A stretch of DNA of 64,000 bases from JBFMAI01 sp040755725. Its GTDB lineage: Bacteria > Planctomycetota > Phycisphaerae > UBA1845 > Fen-1342. Below, one piece after another: positions 42,661-50,103 of this stretch. The notes under the pieces were generated by a model. That model searched no databases, was not told the DNA's origin, and saw only the letters and a list, made by a program, of their open reading frames with translations. Every line of letters begins with the position of its first letter. Position 1 is the first letter of the stretch. A program made the translations under genes and the position numbers. Location: positions 102,919 to 166,918 of the forward strand of contig JBFMAI010000008.1 in NCBI GenBank assembly GCA_040755725.1, read 5' to 3'.

Positions 42661-44874
42661 ATGGCAACGCGGGGTCGGCCTCCAGATAATCGTGCCATGC
42701 TCGCCCGCGTGCGTCGCTGCTTGCCCGCGCTCGCCCTGCTCGTCGCCATCGCCGTGGTCTATGCGCCCGGCCGGCACAACCGCCTCATCGAGTGGGACGA
42801 CGCCGAGTACATCCGCGACAACCCCGCCCTGACGGCGCCCGACGGTCTGCGGCGCATCTGGACGCCGACCGGCCAGCCGCAGTTCTACCCGCTCACCTTC
42901 ACCGCTTACTGGCTGCAATACCGCCTGTGGGGGCCCGAGCCGGCGGGCTACTACGCCGTCCAGGTGGCGCTGCACGCCGCCAACGCCCTGCTGGTGGCCG
43001 CGTTGGCCCGGCGGCTGGGCACGTCGCGGGCGGCCGCGTGGCTGGCGGCGGCGCTGTTCGCGCTGCACCCCGTACAGGTCGCGTCAGTCGCCTGGCTCGC
43101 CGAACTGAAGAACGGCCTCTCCGGGATGCTGGCGCTGGCGGCGGCGTGGCTGTATCTCGGGAGACAGGGAACAGGGAACAGGGAACGGGGAGCGGGGAAC
43201 GGCGAACGGGGAACGGGGGACGGAAAACAGGGAACAGGGAACAGGGAACCGGAAACGGGGAGCATCGGCTTCCCGCCGGTAGGACCGACAACGGCAACAC
43301 GGGGCTGGGGATGGGGGAAATATGGGTTGAGCGCGATGTTGTTCCTGGGGGCGCTGCTCAGCAAGACCGCCGTTATGGGGCTTCCGTTGTCGCTGTGGGC
43401 GGCGGAACGCTGGGTGTGCAAACGCCGCGGCCGGGGAATTGAGCTGCGCGCGGCCGGTTTGCTCGCCCTGGCCGTCGCCGCGGCCATTGTGACGATCGTC
43501 GTCGAACACGACCGGTCGATCGAGGTGGGCGGCGCGCCGGCCCAGCGTCCCTTCGCCGCGGCGGCCGCCGTGTGGTTCTACGTCGGCAAGCTGCTGCTGC
43601 CGATCCGCCAGCCCGCGTTGTACGCCGCGTGGAGCGTGGACCTGCGGTCGCCGGCCTGGTGGCTGCCGCTGCTCGGACTCGTGTTGGCGGCCATCGCAGC
43701 ATGGCGGTGGCGGCGACGGTTGGGCGGCCTGACGCGCTGGGGCGCGATCCATTTCCTCGCGCTCATCGCTCCGACCCTCGGGCTGGTCCCGTTCGGCTAT
43801 CTCGCCTTCGCCCCCGTCGCCGACCATTTCCTGCACCTGGCGCTCGTCGGGCCGTGCGTTGCCGCGGCGGTGGCACTCGCCAATTGGGGCGCCCGCGGGA
43901 CGGCCGCCCGCCGTGGCGTCGTGATCGTCATCGCCAGCGTCGTGCCGGCGGCCCTTGGCGTCCGCAGTTGGCAGCAGGTCCACGTCTGGCGCGACGCCGG
44001 CACGCTCTGGTCCCACACGCTGAAGTACAACCCGGGCAGCGCCACGGCCCACAACAACCTGGGGCTGTATCTCGAACGTCAGGGCGACTGGCCCGCCGCC
44101 CGCGCGCACTACACCGAAGCGACGCGCCTCAAACCCACCTACGCCGAGGCCCACAACAATCTCGGCGGCGCCCTGATTCACCTGGGTGAGTTCGAGGCGG
44201 CGCTGACCGCCTGCCGCCGGGCGATTCAGCTTCAGCCGCAGTTCGCCGAGGCGTACAACAATCTCGGCACCGTGCTCGGCAGTCTCGGGCGCACCGAAGA
44301 GGCGGCGGTGCAATTCGAACACGCGACGCGCTTGAGGCCCAGCCTGGCGGCGGCCCACGCCAACCGCGGGGCGGCCCTGCTCCAGCTCGGCCGCCTCGAC
44401 GAGGCCATCGCGTGCTGCCGCGAAGCCCTTCGCCGCAACGAGGCCGACGCCCACGCGCACCTGACGCTCGCTAGTACCCTGGCGCGGCGCGGCGACACCG
44501 CCGAGGCCATCCTCCACTATGAGGCGGCCCTTCGCTGGCGGCCCGACTGGCCCGACGCGACGCTGGCGCTCGCGTGGACGCTGGCCACGTGGCACGACGC
44601 CGGGCCGCAAGACGTCACCCGCGCTGTTCAACTCGCGGAGCGCGTCGCCGCCGACCTAGACCGACCCGACCCGTGGGTGCTCGACACGCTCGGGGCGGCG
44701 TATGCGGCGGCGGGGCGTTTCGACGACGCGGTGCGCGTCGCGGAGCAGGCCCGCGGCGCCGCCGAGTCCGCCGGTCTGGCCACGCCCGCCCAACAGATCG
44801 ACCGTCGCCTCGCGCTCTACCGCACCGGTCAGCCGTTTCGCGCGCCGTCCGTGCCGCAACACCCGCCGCGGTAA
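42661..44874 (+). CDS. TMTC-like polytopic membrane protein with C-terminal TPR repeats
   Basis: 737 residues. The N-terminal half has about ten transmembrane helices and the luminal motif LIEWDDAEYIRDNPAL, as in TMTC-type GT-C glycosyltransferases. Residues about 450-690 hold at least six TPRs (AHNNLGLYLERQGDWPAARAHY, AYNNLGTVLGSLGRTEEAAVQF). Residues 168-218 are a low-complexity insert encoded by a heptanucleotide tandem repeat. Product and substrate are unknown, but related proteins O-mannosylate others. ATGs at 42661 and 42697 are both possible. An imperfect terminator-like hairpin follows at 44914-44942. Confidence 0.8.
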   Translation: MATRGRPPDNRAMLARVRRCLPALALLVAIAVVYAPGRHNRLIEWDDAEYIRDNPALTAPDGLRRIWTPTGQPQFYPLTFTAYWLQYRLWGPEPAGYYAVQVALHAANALLVAALARRLGTSRAAAWLAAALFALHPVQVASVAWLAELKNGLSGMLALAAAWLYLGRQGTGNRERGAGNGERGTGDGKQGTGNREPETGSIGFPPVGPTTATRGWGWGKYGLSAMLFLGALLSKTAVMGLPLSLWAAERWVCKRRGRGIELRAAGLLALAVAAAIVTIVVEHDRSIEVGGAPAQRPFAAAAAVWFYVGKLLLPIRQPALYAAWSVDLRSPAWWLPLLGLVLAAIAAWRWRRRLGGLTRWGAIHFLALIAPTLGLVPFGYLAFAPVADHFLHLALVGPCVAAAVALANWGARGTAARRGVVIVIASVVPAALGVRSWQQVHVWRDAGTLWSHTLKYNPGSATAHNNLGLYLERQGDWPAARAHYTEATRLKPTYAEAHNNLGGALIHLGEFEAALTACRRAIQLQPQFAEAYNNLGTVLGSLGRTEEAAVQFEHATRLRPSLAAAHANRGAALLQLGRLDEAIACCREALRRNEADAHAHLTLASTLARRGDTAEAILHYEAALRWRPDWPDATLALAWTLATWHDAGPQDVTRAVQLAERVAADLDRPDPWVLDTLGAAYAAAGRFDDAVRVAEQARGAAESAGLATPAQQIDRRLALYRTGQPFRAPSVPQHPPR
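43163..43262. repeat. Heptanucleotide tandem repeat inside the TMTC-like gene
   Basis: Imperfect repeats of a CAGGGAA-type heptamer, read in frame as QGTGNRE-like peptides. Together with a 50-base GC-rich tail (to about 43315) it makes an insert of roughly 51 codons between transmembrane helices. Not a CRISPR: units are 7 bases and adjacent. Confidence 0.85.
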
Positions 44875-44883
44875 TAGCCCCTA

Positions 44884-44965
44884 ACAGAACCCTCCACGCA
44901 AGTGGTGGGGCGCGGAGTCCCCGCGTCGGCGCGCGGGGTTCCGATGGGCGCTCCGATCTGTGCTC
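44884..44965. repeat. Dispersed repeat, second copy of the CAGAACCC/GATGG family
   Basis: Starts CAGAACCCTCCACGC and continues to GCGGGGTTCCGATGG and GCGCTCCG. The same order, inverted, occurs near 22063-22157. It contains the imperfect hairpin 44914-44942 that could terminate the TMTC-like transcript. Confidence 0.6.
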
Positions 44966-44985
44966 CCTACGACGGGCGCAACAAG

Positions 44986-45017
44986 CGAGCCCCGGCGCTG
45001 GCAAACGCCGGGGCTCG
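44986..45017 (-). terminator. Hairpin at the end of the PEP-CTERM gene
   Basis: A 12-bp perfect stem (44986-44997 with 45006-45017; CGAGCCCCGGCG) closes an 8-base loop. On the minus strand it is followed by TTGTTG, a weak T-rich tract, so it probably ends the upstream minus-strand gene. Confidence 0.6.
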
Positions 45018-45057
45018 GACGATCTTCAGGATTGAGTCAGTTGGACGCCGTGCCGTG

Positions 45058-45792
45058 TTAGCGACGGCGGAGCAGCAGGCCGAGGCCCAGCAGCAAGATG
45101 CTGGCCGGCTCCGGAACGCCGTACACCGTGAACGGATACTCCGGAATCGGCGGCAGGTTGTTGTGGACCCAGGAGGTCGCCGACTGCTTCTGCCACGAGT
45201 TGCCCGCCCGGGTGATGGGGTCATTCGGGTTCGCCGGGTTGATGTCCATCACGAGCGGTATCCAGGCCGACGTGCTGGAGGTGATCATCAGATCCCAGTG
45301 GTAGGTGCCCGCGGGCAGGTTGATATTCGGCAGCGAGAAGTCGAGCCAGTTCAAGGCACGCGCCGTGTTAAGCAGGTTGGCCGTGCCGTTGAACACGCGA
45401 TAGACACCCGACCAGGAAATGGTCGGGGCGGCCGTCGTCGAATAGACCTGGGTTCCAACGCCCGGGTCACCGCTCCAGATGATGAGGCTGTAGCCGGTCC
45501 ACGGCGGGGCGCCCGGCGTCCCGTTGGTCGCGTAACCCCACAGTCGGAGCTTATCGATTTGCCAGCCACCGGCGGGCACCACGAAGTTGTCCGCGGCGCG
45601 GTAGTAATCCTGCCCGGTCTGCTGCATCATGTTCAGACCGGCAGTGTTCGGGGCGACGGAGCACATGCTCACGTCCGCGCCGCCGGCGCCCTGGCCCGGG
45701 TGCGTGACCACGGGGCCGTTGTCATACAGCAGGTCCGCCGAGGCGCCGCTGGCGAGCCCTGCCAAGGCCAAGAACAGGACGATTCTTTTCAT
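45058..45792 (-). CDS. Secreted PEP-CTERM-tailed protein, second copy type
   Basis: 244 residues. Signal peptide MKRIVLFLALAGLASGASA. The body is beta-rich and Asn/Thr/Trp-rich, without a family I can name (YSLIIWSGDPGVGTQVYST, INLPAGTYHWDLMITSST). The C-terminus is the exosortase signal GVPEPASILLLGLGLLL plus RRR. AGGAG lies 6 bases before the ATG at 45792; an in-frame start at 45960 would precede the signal peptide and is rejected. Sequence apart from the tail is unrelated to the first PEP-CTERM protein. Confidence 0.85.
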   Translation of the reverse strand: MKRIVLFLALAGLASGASADLLYDNGPVVTHPGQGAGGADVSMCSVAPNTAGLNMMQQTGQDYYRAADNFVVPAGGWQIDKLRLWGYATNGTPGAPPWTGYSLIIWSGDPGVGTQVYSTTAAPTISWSGVYRVFNGTANLLNTARALNWLDFSLPNINLPAGTYHWDLMITSSTSAWIPLVMDINPANPNDPITRAGNSWQKQSATSWVHNNLPPIPEYPFTVYGVPEPASILLLGLGLLLRRR

Positions 45793-46176
45793 CCCCTTCT
45801 CCTTTGTGAAAGAGAAACCACTCGAGCGGGATGACGTGCAGGAACGCCCTTCATCGTCTTCACCCGCCTCCTCCTTGCGCGGAACGAACAAACTGACTCG
45901 TTTCCGTTCGCTTCCAGATCCAACGGGGCGCCTGAATACACGAGGCACCAAACGCCGCACTGGTTCTCACCGCTTTCGCGGTGGCGCCGCCCTACAAGCC
46001 GACGAGATGGTGTTGGGGAGGGCTGAACTCTCCTCCGTCCGTACTCCTCACCACCCAGTAGAGTACCGCGACGCGAGGCCCGGCGTCAAGAAAAATCGAG
46101 CGATTCGAGGCAGTACAGGAAATACGCTGGAATCTAACTTCCCAAATGCCGGATTGTCGGGCGCGACGGAACCGCC

Positions 46177-46215
46177 ACCCTCCCCCAACCCATCCCTGGA
46201 AGGGAGGGGGGTTGA
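46177..46215. repeat. GGGAGGG hairpin repeat, copy
   Basis: ACCCTCCCCCAACCCATCCC then TGGAAGGGAGGGGGGTTGA: the two complementary runs form a hairpin in the gap between the PEP-CTERM gene start and the coiled-coil gene stop. The rest of the 460-base gap (45793-46252) holds no gene that I can see. Confidence 0.75.
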
Positions 46216-46252
46216 GGCACTCCAAGAATCGAACCTCTTTTTTATTAAGTGT

Positions 46253-47704
46253 TTACGTCATTTCCGGGCGGGCCTTGGCCTTGTCGGCGGAAGGGGCTGG
46301 AGCGGGCGACTCCCGCGCCGGGGTGCGCTGTGAGGCGGCCATAGGCGAGCCTTCGCCGGCCGAGGCCGGGGTCGCCGACGCCGCCTGCTGGGCCGCCTGC
46401 TTGAACTCGTCCAGGATCGCCGCCTCCTCTTCCTGCATCAGCGGCGTCGTGGCACCCACTTCAATCCCGGCCGCGAGATCGGCGTTGGCCGCCAACTCGG
46501 CCATCATCTGCTCGGCCTCGGCGGCCTGCCGCGTCAGCTCCTCCGCCTTGGGCAACTCGATCCGCTTGCCCTGCTCGGCCAGCGTGAGGTGGTGGATGTG
46601 CGTGCCGAGAATGTCGATCTGCTGCGTAAACACGTTGGCCTGCGCCCGCAGCCGCCGCAGGTCGCGCCGCGCCCGCATGAGCCGGCCGGCAAGCTGCTTG
46701 CGTTCGACGTCGGTCTTGGCGGCGGCGCCCCGTTCGACGATCTCGCGCTCCTCGGCTTCGAGCGTGGCGAGCCGCTGGTCGACCTCGTGGCGCTCCTGTT
46801 CGAGTCGTACGCGTTGGGCGGTCAGCGCGCGCACCTGTTCGGCGACGGTCGGGCCGCGGCGCAGGAGTTTGCGGACGACGTTCTGCATCCAGCTTCGCAG
46901 GCTCATGGGTTCGCTCGCTTCCGCCAGGGGACTGCGGCCGATGTGAATCGTGCCGTCGTGAACAATGGTCATCAAGCGCGAGTCGAGGCGGCACGCCTGA
47001 CGCACCAGCCCCGCCACCTGTTCGACCGGCAGGCCCAAACGCTGGGCCAGCTCCGGCAACGCGGTGCCGCGCGACTCAAGCTGCCGCGCGTCCTGATCGA
47101 GATGATACAGCAATCGCCGCAAGCGCTCGTCCTGCGATTCAAACTCGAACAGCCCGGCCCACGGGCCCTGACGAATGGCCGCGGGCACCTCGCTGTCCCA
47201 GCCGCCGTCGGCGCGCCCCCCGAGCAGGACGACCAGCGGCCTCCCGCCGGCATGCACGAGCGCCTTGGCTTCGGGCGTGAAGCCGGTGGCGCTGGCAAAG
47301 ACGGCGGCGGACGGCCGCTCGCGCTGCGGCAGGAGCTCATAGCGGGCCAGGGCGTCAAGCACCTCCTCCCGGCCGACCGGCCCGGCGCCGCCGCCCTGCA
47401 CCAGCCGCTCGATCGGCGCCAGCACCTGCGCCCGCAACGTGGCCGCCGTCCGCGCCAGCGGTCCGAACACCCGCCGGCGAAAACGCAGTTGCACCGCCCG
47501 CGTGCCCGGCAGTTGCTCCAGTAGATCGCGATCAAACCGGCGCAAACGCGTCAGTGTGGCGCGGACCGCGTCGGAGCCGTCCGGCAGCGACTCGATCTGC
47601 ACGCGGTCGGCCGGCAGCGGATGTCGCAACAGGGCCTGCGCCCGCGCTTGCAGTTGGCGCAGGAACCGGTCCTCAAACTGCCGGTGACGACTCCGCTCAT
47701 CCAT
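46253..47704 (-). CDS. Coiled-coil protein, possibly Snf7/ESCRT-III-like, in kinase operon
   Basis: 483 residues. The first 300 residues contain an uncharacterised alpha/beta region (ADRVQIESLPDGSDAVRATL, RPLVVLLGGRADGGWD) and a winged-helix-like stretch (AQRLGLPVEQVAGLVRQACR). Residues 305-440 are a basic-then-acidic coiled coil: VRALTAQRVRLEQERHEVDQ, RLMRARRDLRRLRAQANVF, and AEELTRQAAEAEQMMAELAA. The order basic helix, long hairpin, acidic tail resembles Snf7/Vipp1-type membrane-remodelling proteins, but the match is by eye only. The ATG lies 8 bases inside the end of the zinc-ribbon gene, so it is co-translated with the kinase operon. Confidence 0.6.
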   Translation of the reverse strand: MDERSRHRQFEDRFLRQLQARAQALLRHPLPADRVQIESLPDGSDAVRATLTRLRRFDRDLLEQLPGTRAVQLRFRRRVFGPLARTAATLRAQVLAPIERLVQGGGAGPVGREEVLDALARYELLPQRERPSAAVFASATGFTPEAKALVHAGGRPLVVLLGGRADGGWDSEVPAAIRQGPWAGLFEFESQDERLRRLLYHLDQDARQLESRGTALPELAQRLGLPVEQVAGLVRQACRLDSRLMTIVHDGTIHIGRSPLAEASEPMSLRSWMQNVVRKLLRRGPTVAEQVRALTAQRVRLEQERHEVDQRLATLEAEEREIVERGAAAKTDVERKQLAGRLMRARRDLRRLRAQANVFTQQIDILGTHIHHLTLAEQGKRIELPKAEELTRQAAEAEQMMAELAANADLAAGIEVGATTPLMQEEEAAILDEFKQAAQQAASATPASAGEGSPMAASQRTPARESPAPAPSADKAKARPEMT

Positions 47705-47987
47705 GGCCGTCCCCGCTTCCGCGCGGGCCGAGGGCGCCGCCGCAGCGCCCGCAGTACCGCGCGTCCGGAGGATTGACGTGGGCGCAGCGCGGCTGCGGGC
47801 AGGTGCGCGGCGTCGGGGGCAAGGCCGGCGCACCGCGACCATCGCCCACGAACGGCCACGCCATGGCGCGCCACGCGGCGCGCAACACCCGGCCGATGGC
47901 CGCCAGGACAATAATGAAGAACCCGGCGAAACCGATCAGCAGGACGCCGACGACCCACACGAACACGATGCCACCGTCGGCGAGCAT
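47697..47987 (-). CDS. Small membrane protein with C-terminal zinc ribbon
   Basis: 96 residues. A hydrophobic segment spans residues 4-32 (GGIVFVWVVGVLLIGFAGFF). The C-terminus CPQPRCAHVNPPDARYCGRC carries two cysteine pairs typical of a zinc ribbon. The ATG overlaps the kinase stop (TGATG), indicating translational coupling. The kinase also ends in zinc ribbons, so this protein may share its ligands. No function is assigned. Confidence 0.7.
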   Translation of the reverse strand: MLADGGIVFVWVVGVLLIGFAGFFIIVLAAIGRVLRAAWRAMAWPFVGDGRGAPALPPTPRTCPQPRCAHVNPPDARYCGRCGGALGPRGSGDGHG

Positions 47988-49045
47988 CACGGTTCGCCAC
48001 TCCCGCCGCGCGACAGCGTTGCGCCGCAGAATATGCAGAACTGGTCCCGCGGCCCGGGGTAGCCGCCGCACTCCGCACACCGGCGGATTGTCGCCGCCAG
48101 TTGCATGCCGCAATGCGTGCAGAACTGGTCGTCCGGGTCCGCGGGGTGCCCGCAGGCCGGACAGCGGCGCCGGGGGGCGGCATCGGTCGGCGGCGGGGGC
48201 GGCGGGACGGCCGGCGTCCGGGCTTCCAAGTCATCGAGCACCGCCTGGGCACTCTCGTAGCGGCTCTCGTGACGCGCGTACAACCGGCGAAACACGTCAT
48301 CCAGGACGCCGGGCGTGTCGGGTCGCAACGTGCTCGGCAGCTCGGCGCCGGCCGGCCGTTCCCCCGTCAGCATCTCGAACAGCATGACGCCGATCGCGTA
48401 CAGATCGCCGCGCGGCCCGGGCGGGAGCCGGCCGTCGCGGACTTCCGGGGCCATGTACGCGAGCGTCCCGCTGATCGTGTCACCCTGCTGCTCGCGCTCA
48501 ATCGAGGCGGATTGCAGGACGAGGGAGCGGAGCGTGTCGGCGTCGCTGAAACCGAGACCGAAGTCGCCGACCTTCACGTCGTCCACCGTCAACGCGGCCA
48601 GCGGCCGGCCGGCCAGGTGCAGTAGCACGTTGCCGGGTTTCAGGTCGCGGTGAACGACGCCGCCAGCGTGGGCCGCGACCATCGCCTTGAGCAGCCCGCG
48701 CAGGACAGTCCACACGGTCTCCAGGGGCAGGCCGCGCGGCTGCGCGGTCAGCACGTCCCGCAGCGACGGGCCGTCCACCAACTCCATGACGAGGTACGGA
48801 ATCTCCGCGTACGGGTCCAGGCCGATGACCCGAACGATATTCGGGTGCCGCAGGCCGTGGACGACGAGCCCCTCGCGCTGGAGGTAACGAACGTATTGCG
48901 GCTCGGTCGGTACCTTGACCGCGACGCGCTCGCTGTCCCACATGTGGTGGCGGGCGCGCCACACCTCGCCGAACGTGCCACCGCCGAGCGGCTCTTCGAG
49001 CACGTACTCGCTGACGCGGACACCGGGTTGGACCTTGATCGTCAT
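47987..49045 (-). CDS. Serine/threonine protein kinase with C-terminal zinc ribbons
   Basis: 352 residues. Kinase motifs: PLGGGTFGEVWRARH (P-loop), VAVKVPTE (Lys), VVHRDLKPGNVLL (catalytic Asp), VKVGDFGLGF (DFG) and GTLAYMAPEV. The catalytic domain ends near residue 275. The C-terminus has two or more cysteine-pair ribbons: CPACGHPADPDDQFCTHCG and CAECGG with FCIFCGA. There is no transmembrane segment in the kinase itself. The ATG at 49045 is chosen; a GTG at 49057 is possible. It heads a four-gene minus-strand operon with the membrane protein downstream. Confidence 0.92.
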   Translation of the reverse strand: MTIKVQPGVRVSEYVLEEPLGGGTFGEVWRARHHMWDSERVAVKVPTEPQYVRYLQREGLVVHGLRHPNIVRVIGLDPYAEIPYLVMELVDGPSLRDVLTAQPRGLPLETVWTVLRGLLKAMVAAHAGGVVHRDLKPGNVLLHLAGRPLAALTVDDVKVGDFGLGFSDADTLRSLVLQSASIEREQQGDTISGTLAYMAPEVRDGRLPPGPRGDLYAIGVMLFEMLTGERPAGAELPSTLRPDTPGVLDDVFRRLYARHESRYESAQAVLDDLEARTPAVPPPPPPTDAAPRRRCPACGHPADPDDQFCTHCGMQLAATIRRCAECGGYPGPRDQFCIFCGATLSRGGSGEP

Positions 49046-49073
49046 CGCCACCCGCACCTTGCCCTGCGTGCCG

Positions 49074-49487
49074 TCAGCCGCCCGCCTGCTCGGCCAAGTA
49101 CTCGGTCACGAAGTAATTATAAGTGGCGGCCAGCCCCAGCGCGGCCAGGGCGGCGAGCCAACCCCAGCCGCCCGCCGGCAGCCCGCCCATCAGAATCAGC
49201 CCCACGATCAGGTTGATCGCGGTGAGCGCGGCGATGAGCGCCAGACCGGCCCAGTTCGAACCCGCTTCCAGCACGCGCCCGATAAACAGCCGGGCGATCC
49301 ACGGCAGGACGGCGGCCAACGCCAGCCACAACGCGGACCGCCAGATCGCGCTCCAGATGGCGGCGCGACCCTCCGGCCCCATTTGCCACAGCGCGACGCC
49401 CGCCAGGACAACCAGACCGAGCGCCACGAGGCTGAGCACGCGCTCTGCAAGTCGGCCCAGGATGCCGCCGGTGGGCTGCTCCATCAT
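49074..49487 (-). CDS. Small polytopic membrane protein, first gene of the kinase operon
   Basis: 137 residues with four predicted transmembrane helices: LSLVALGLVVLAGVALW, SALWLALAAVLPWIARLFIG, WAGLALIAALTAINLIVGLI and GWLAALAALGLAATYNYF. No family recognised. The start is the first of two adjacent ATGs, without a strong ribosome-binding site. It ends 28 bases before the kinase start, so it is probably the first gene of that operon. Confidence 0.65.
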   Translation of the reverse strand: MMEQPTGGILGRLAERVLSLVALGLVVLAGVALWQMGPEGRAAIWSAIWRSALWLALAAVLPWIARLFIGRVLEAGSNWAGLALIAALTAINLIVGLILMGGLPAGGWGWLAALAALGLAATYNYFVTEYLAEQAGG

Positions 49488-49674
49488 GGTCAGTGTAATG
49501 CCTGCGGCGCCCGAGGGTATTCCAAAAACCCGTCATCTCGGGAACGCGCACCGGGGTATTCGGTCGTGCCGGCCCTTCATTGCTGCGCCGCCGGCGGCCC
49601 CGGCCTGGCCCATCGCGCTGGCCGCCTCCGCCGCGCCACTTGCGGCCCGCCGTCATCGTGCGTATCACCTTGTC

Positions 49675-50037
49675 ATGCCCCGGCGCCCGATGCCCAAGCT
49701 GGAGACGTTCCCCAACCCGAACCCGCGGCGTGATTACGTGATCCGCCACGTCGCGCCCGAGTTCACCAGTCTGTGCCCGCTGACCGGGCAGCCGGATTTC
49801 GGCACGGTGACGATCGAGTACACGCCGGACAAACTGTGCGTCGAATTGAAGAGCCTCAAGTTCTACCTCCAGGGGTTCCGTCAGCAGGGCATCTTCTATG
49901 AGGCCGTCACCCATCGCATCCTGGACGAGCTGGTCGCCGCGCTGCGGCCGCGCTGGATAAAGGTGGAAACCGCCTGGACCCCCCGCGGCGGATTGCACTC
50001 GATCGTGACGGCGGAGCATCGCCGAGGACGACGGTAG
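49675..50037 (+). CDS. queF: NADPH-dependent 7-cyano-7-deazaguanine reductase
   Basis: 120 residues, the unimodular short QueF form. EFTSLCPLTGQPDFGTVTIEY contains the active-site Cys and Asp, followed by CVELKSLKFYLQGFRQQGIF, which is the QueF motif for preQ0 binding. It reduces preQ0 to preQ1 in queuosine synthesis. The ATG at 49675 is chosen; a second ATG at 49690 is nearly as good. It is divergent from the membrane gene at 49487. A QueD-like gene lies 22 kb upstream. Confidence 0.92.
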   Translation: MPRRPMPKLETFPNPNPRRDYVIRHVAPEFTSLCPLTGQPDFGTVTIEYTPDKLCVELKSLKFYLQGFRQQGIFYEAVTHRILDELVAALRPRWIKVETAWTPRGGLHSIVTAEHRRGRR

Positions 50038-50103
50038 GACCCCGCGGAGCGAGCCGAACCGCCTCGGCTCGGGCCGGGGGTCGCGTGGAGCCGAAAGACG
50101 CGC

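Noticed and set aside
43163..43262. Tandem array in the TMTC-like gene as a possible CRISPR
   Set aside because: Units are 7 bases and adjacent, with no 25-40-base spacers and no cas genes.
44914..44942. Strong intrinsic terminator after the TMTC-like gene
   Set aside because: The hairpin has a bulge and no T-run and is part of a dispersed repeat, so I list it only as terminator-like within the repeat.
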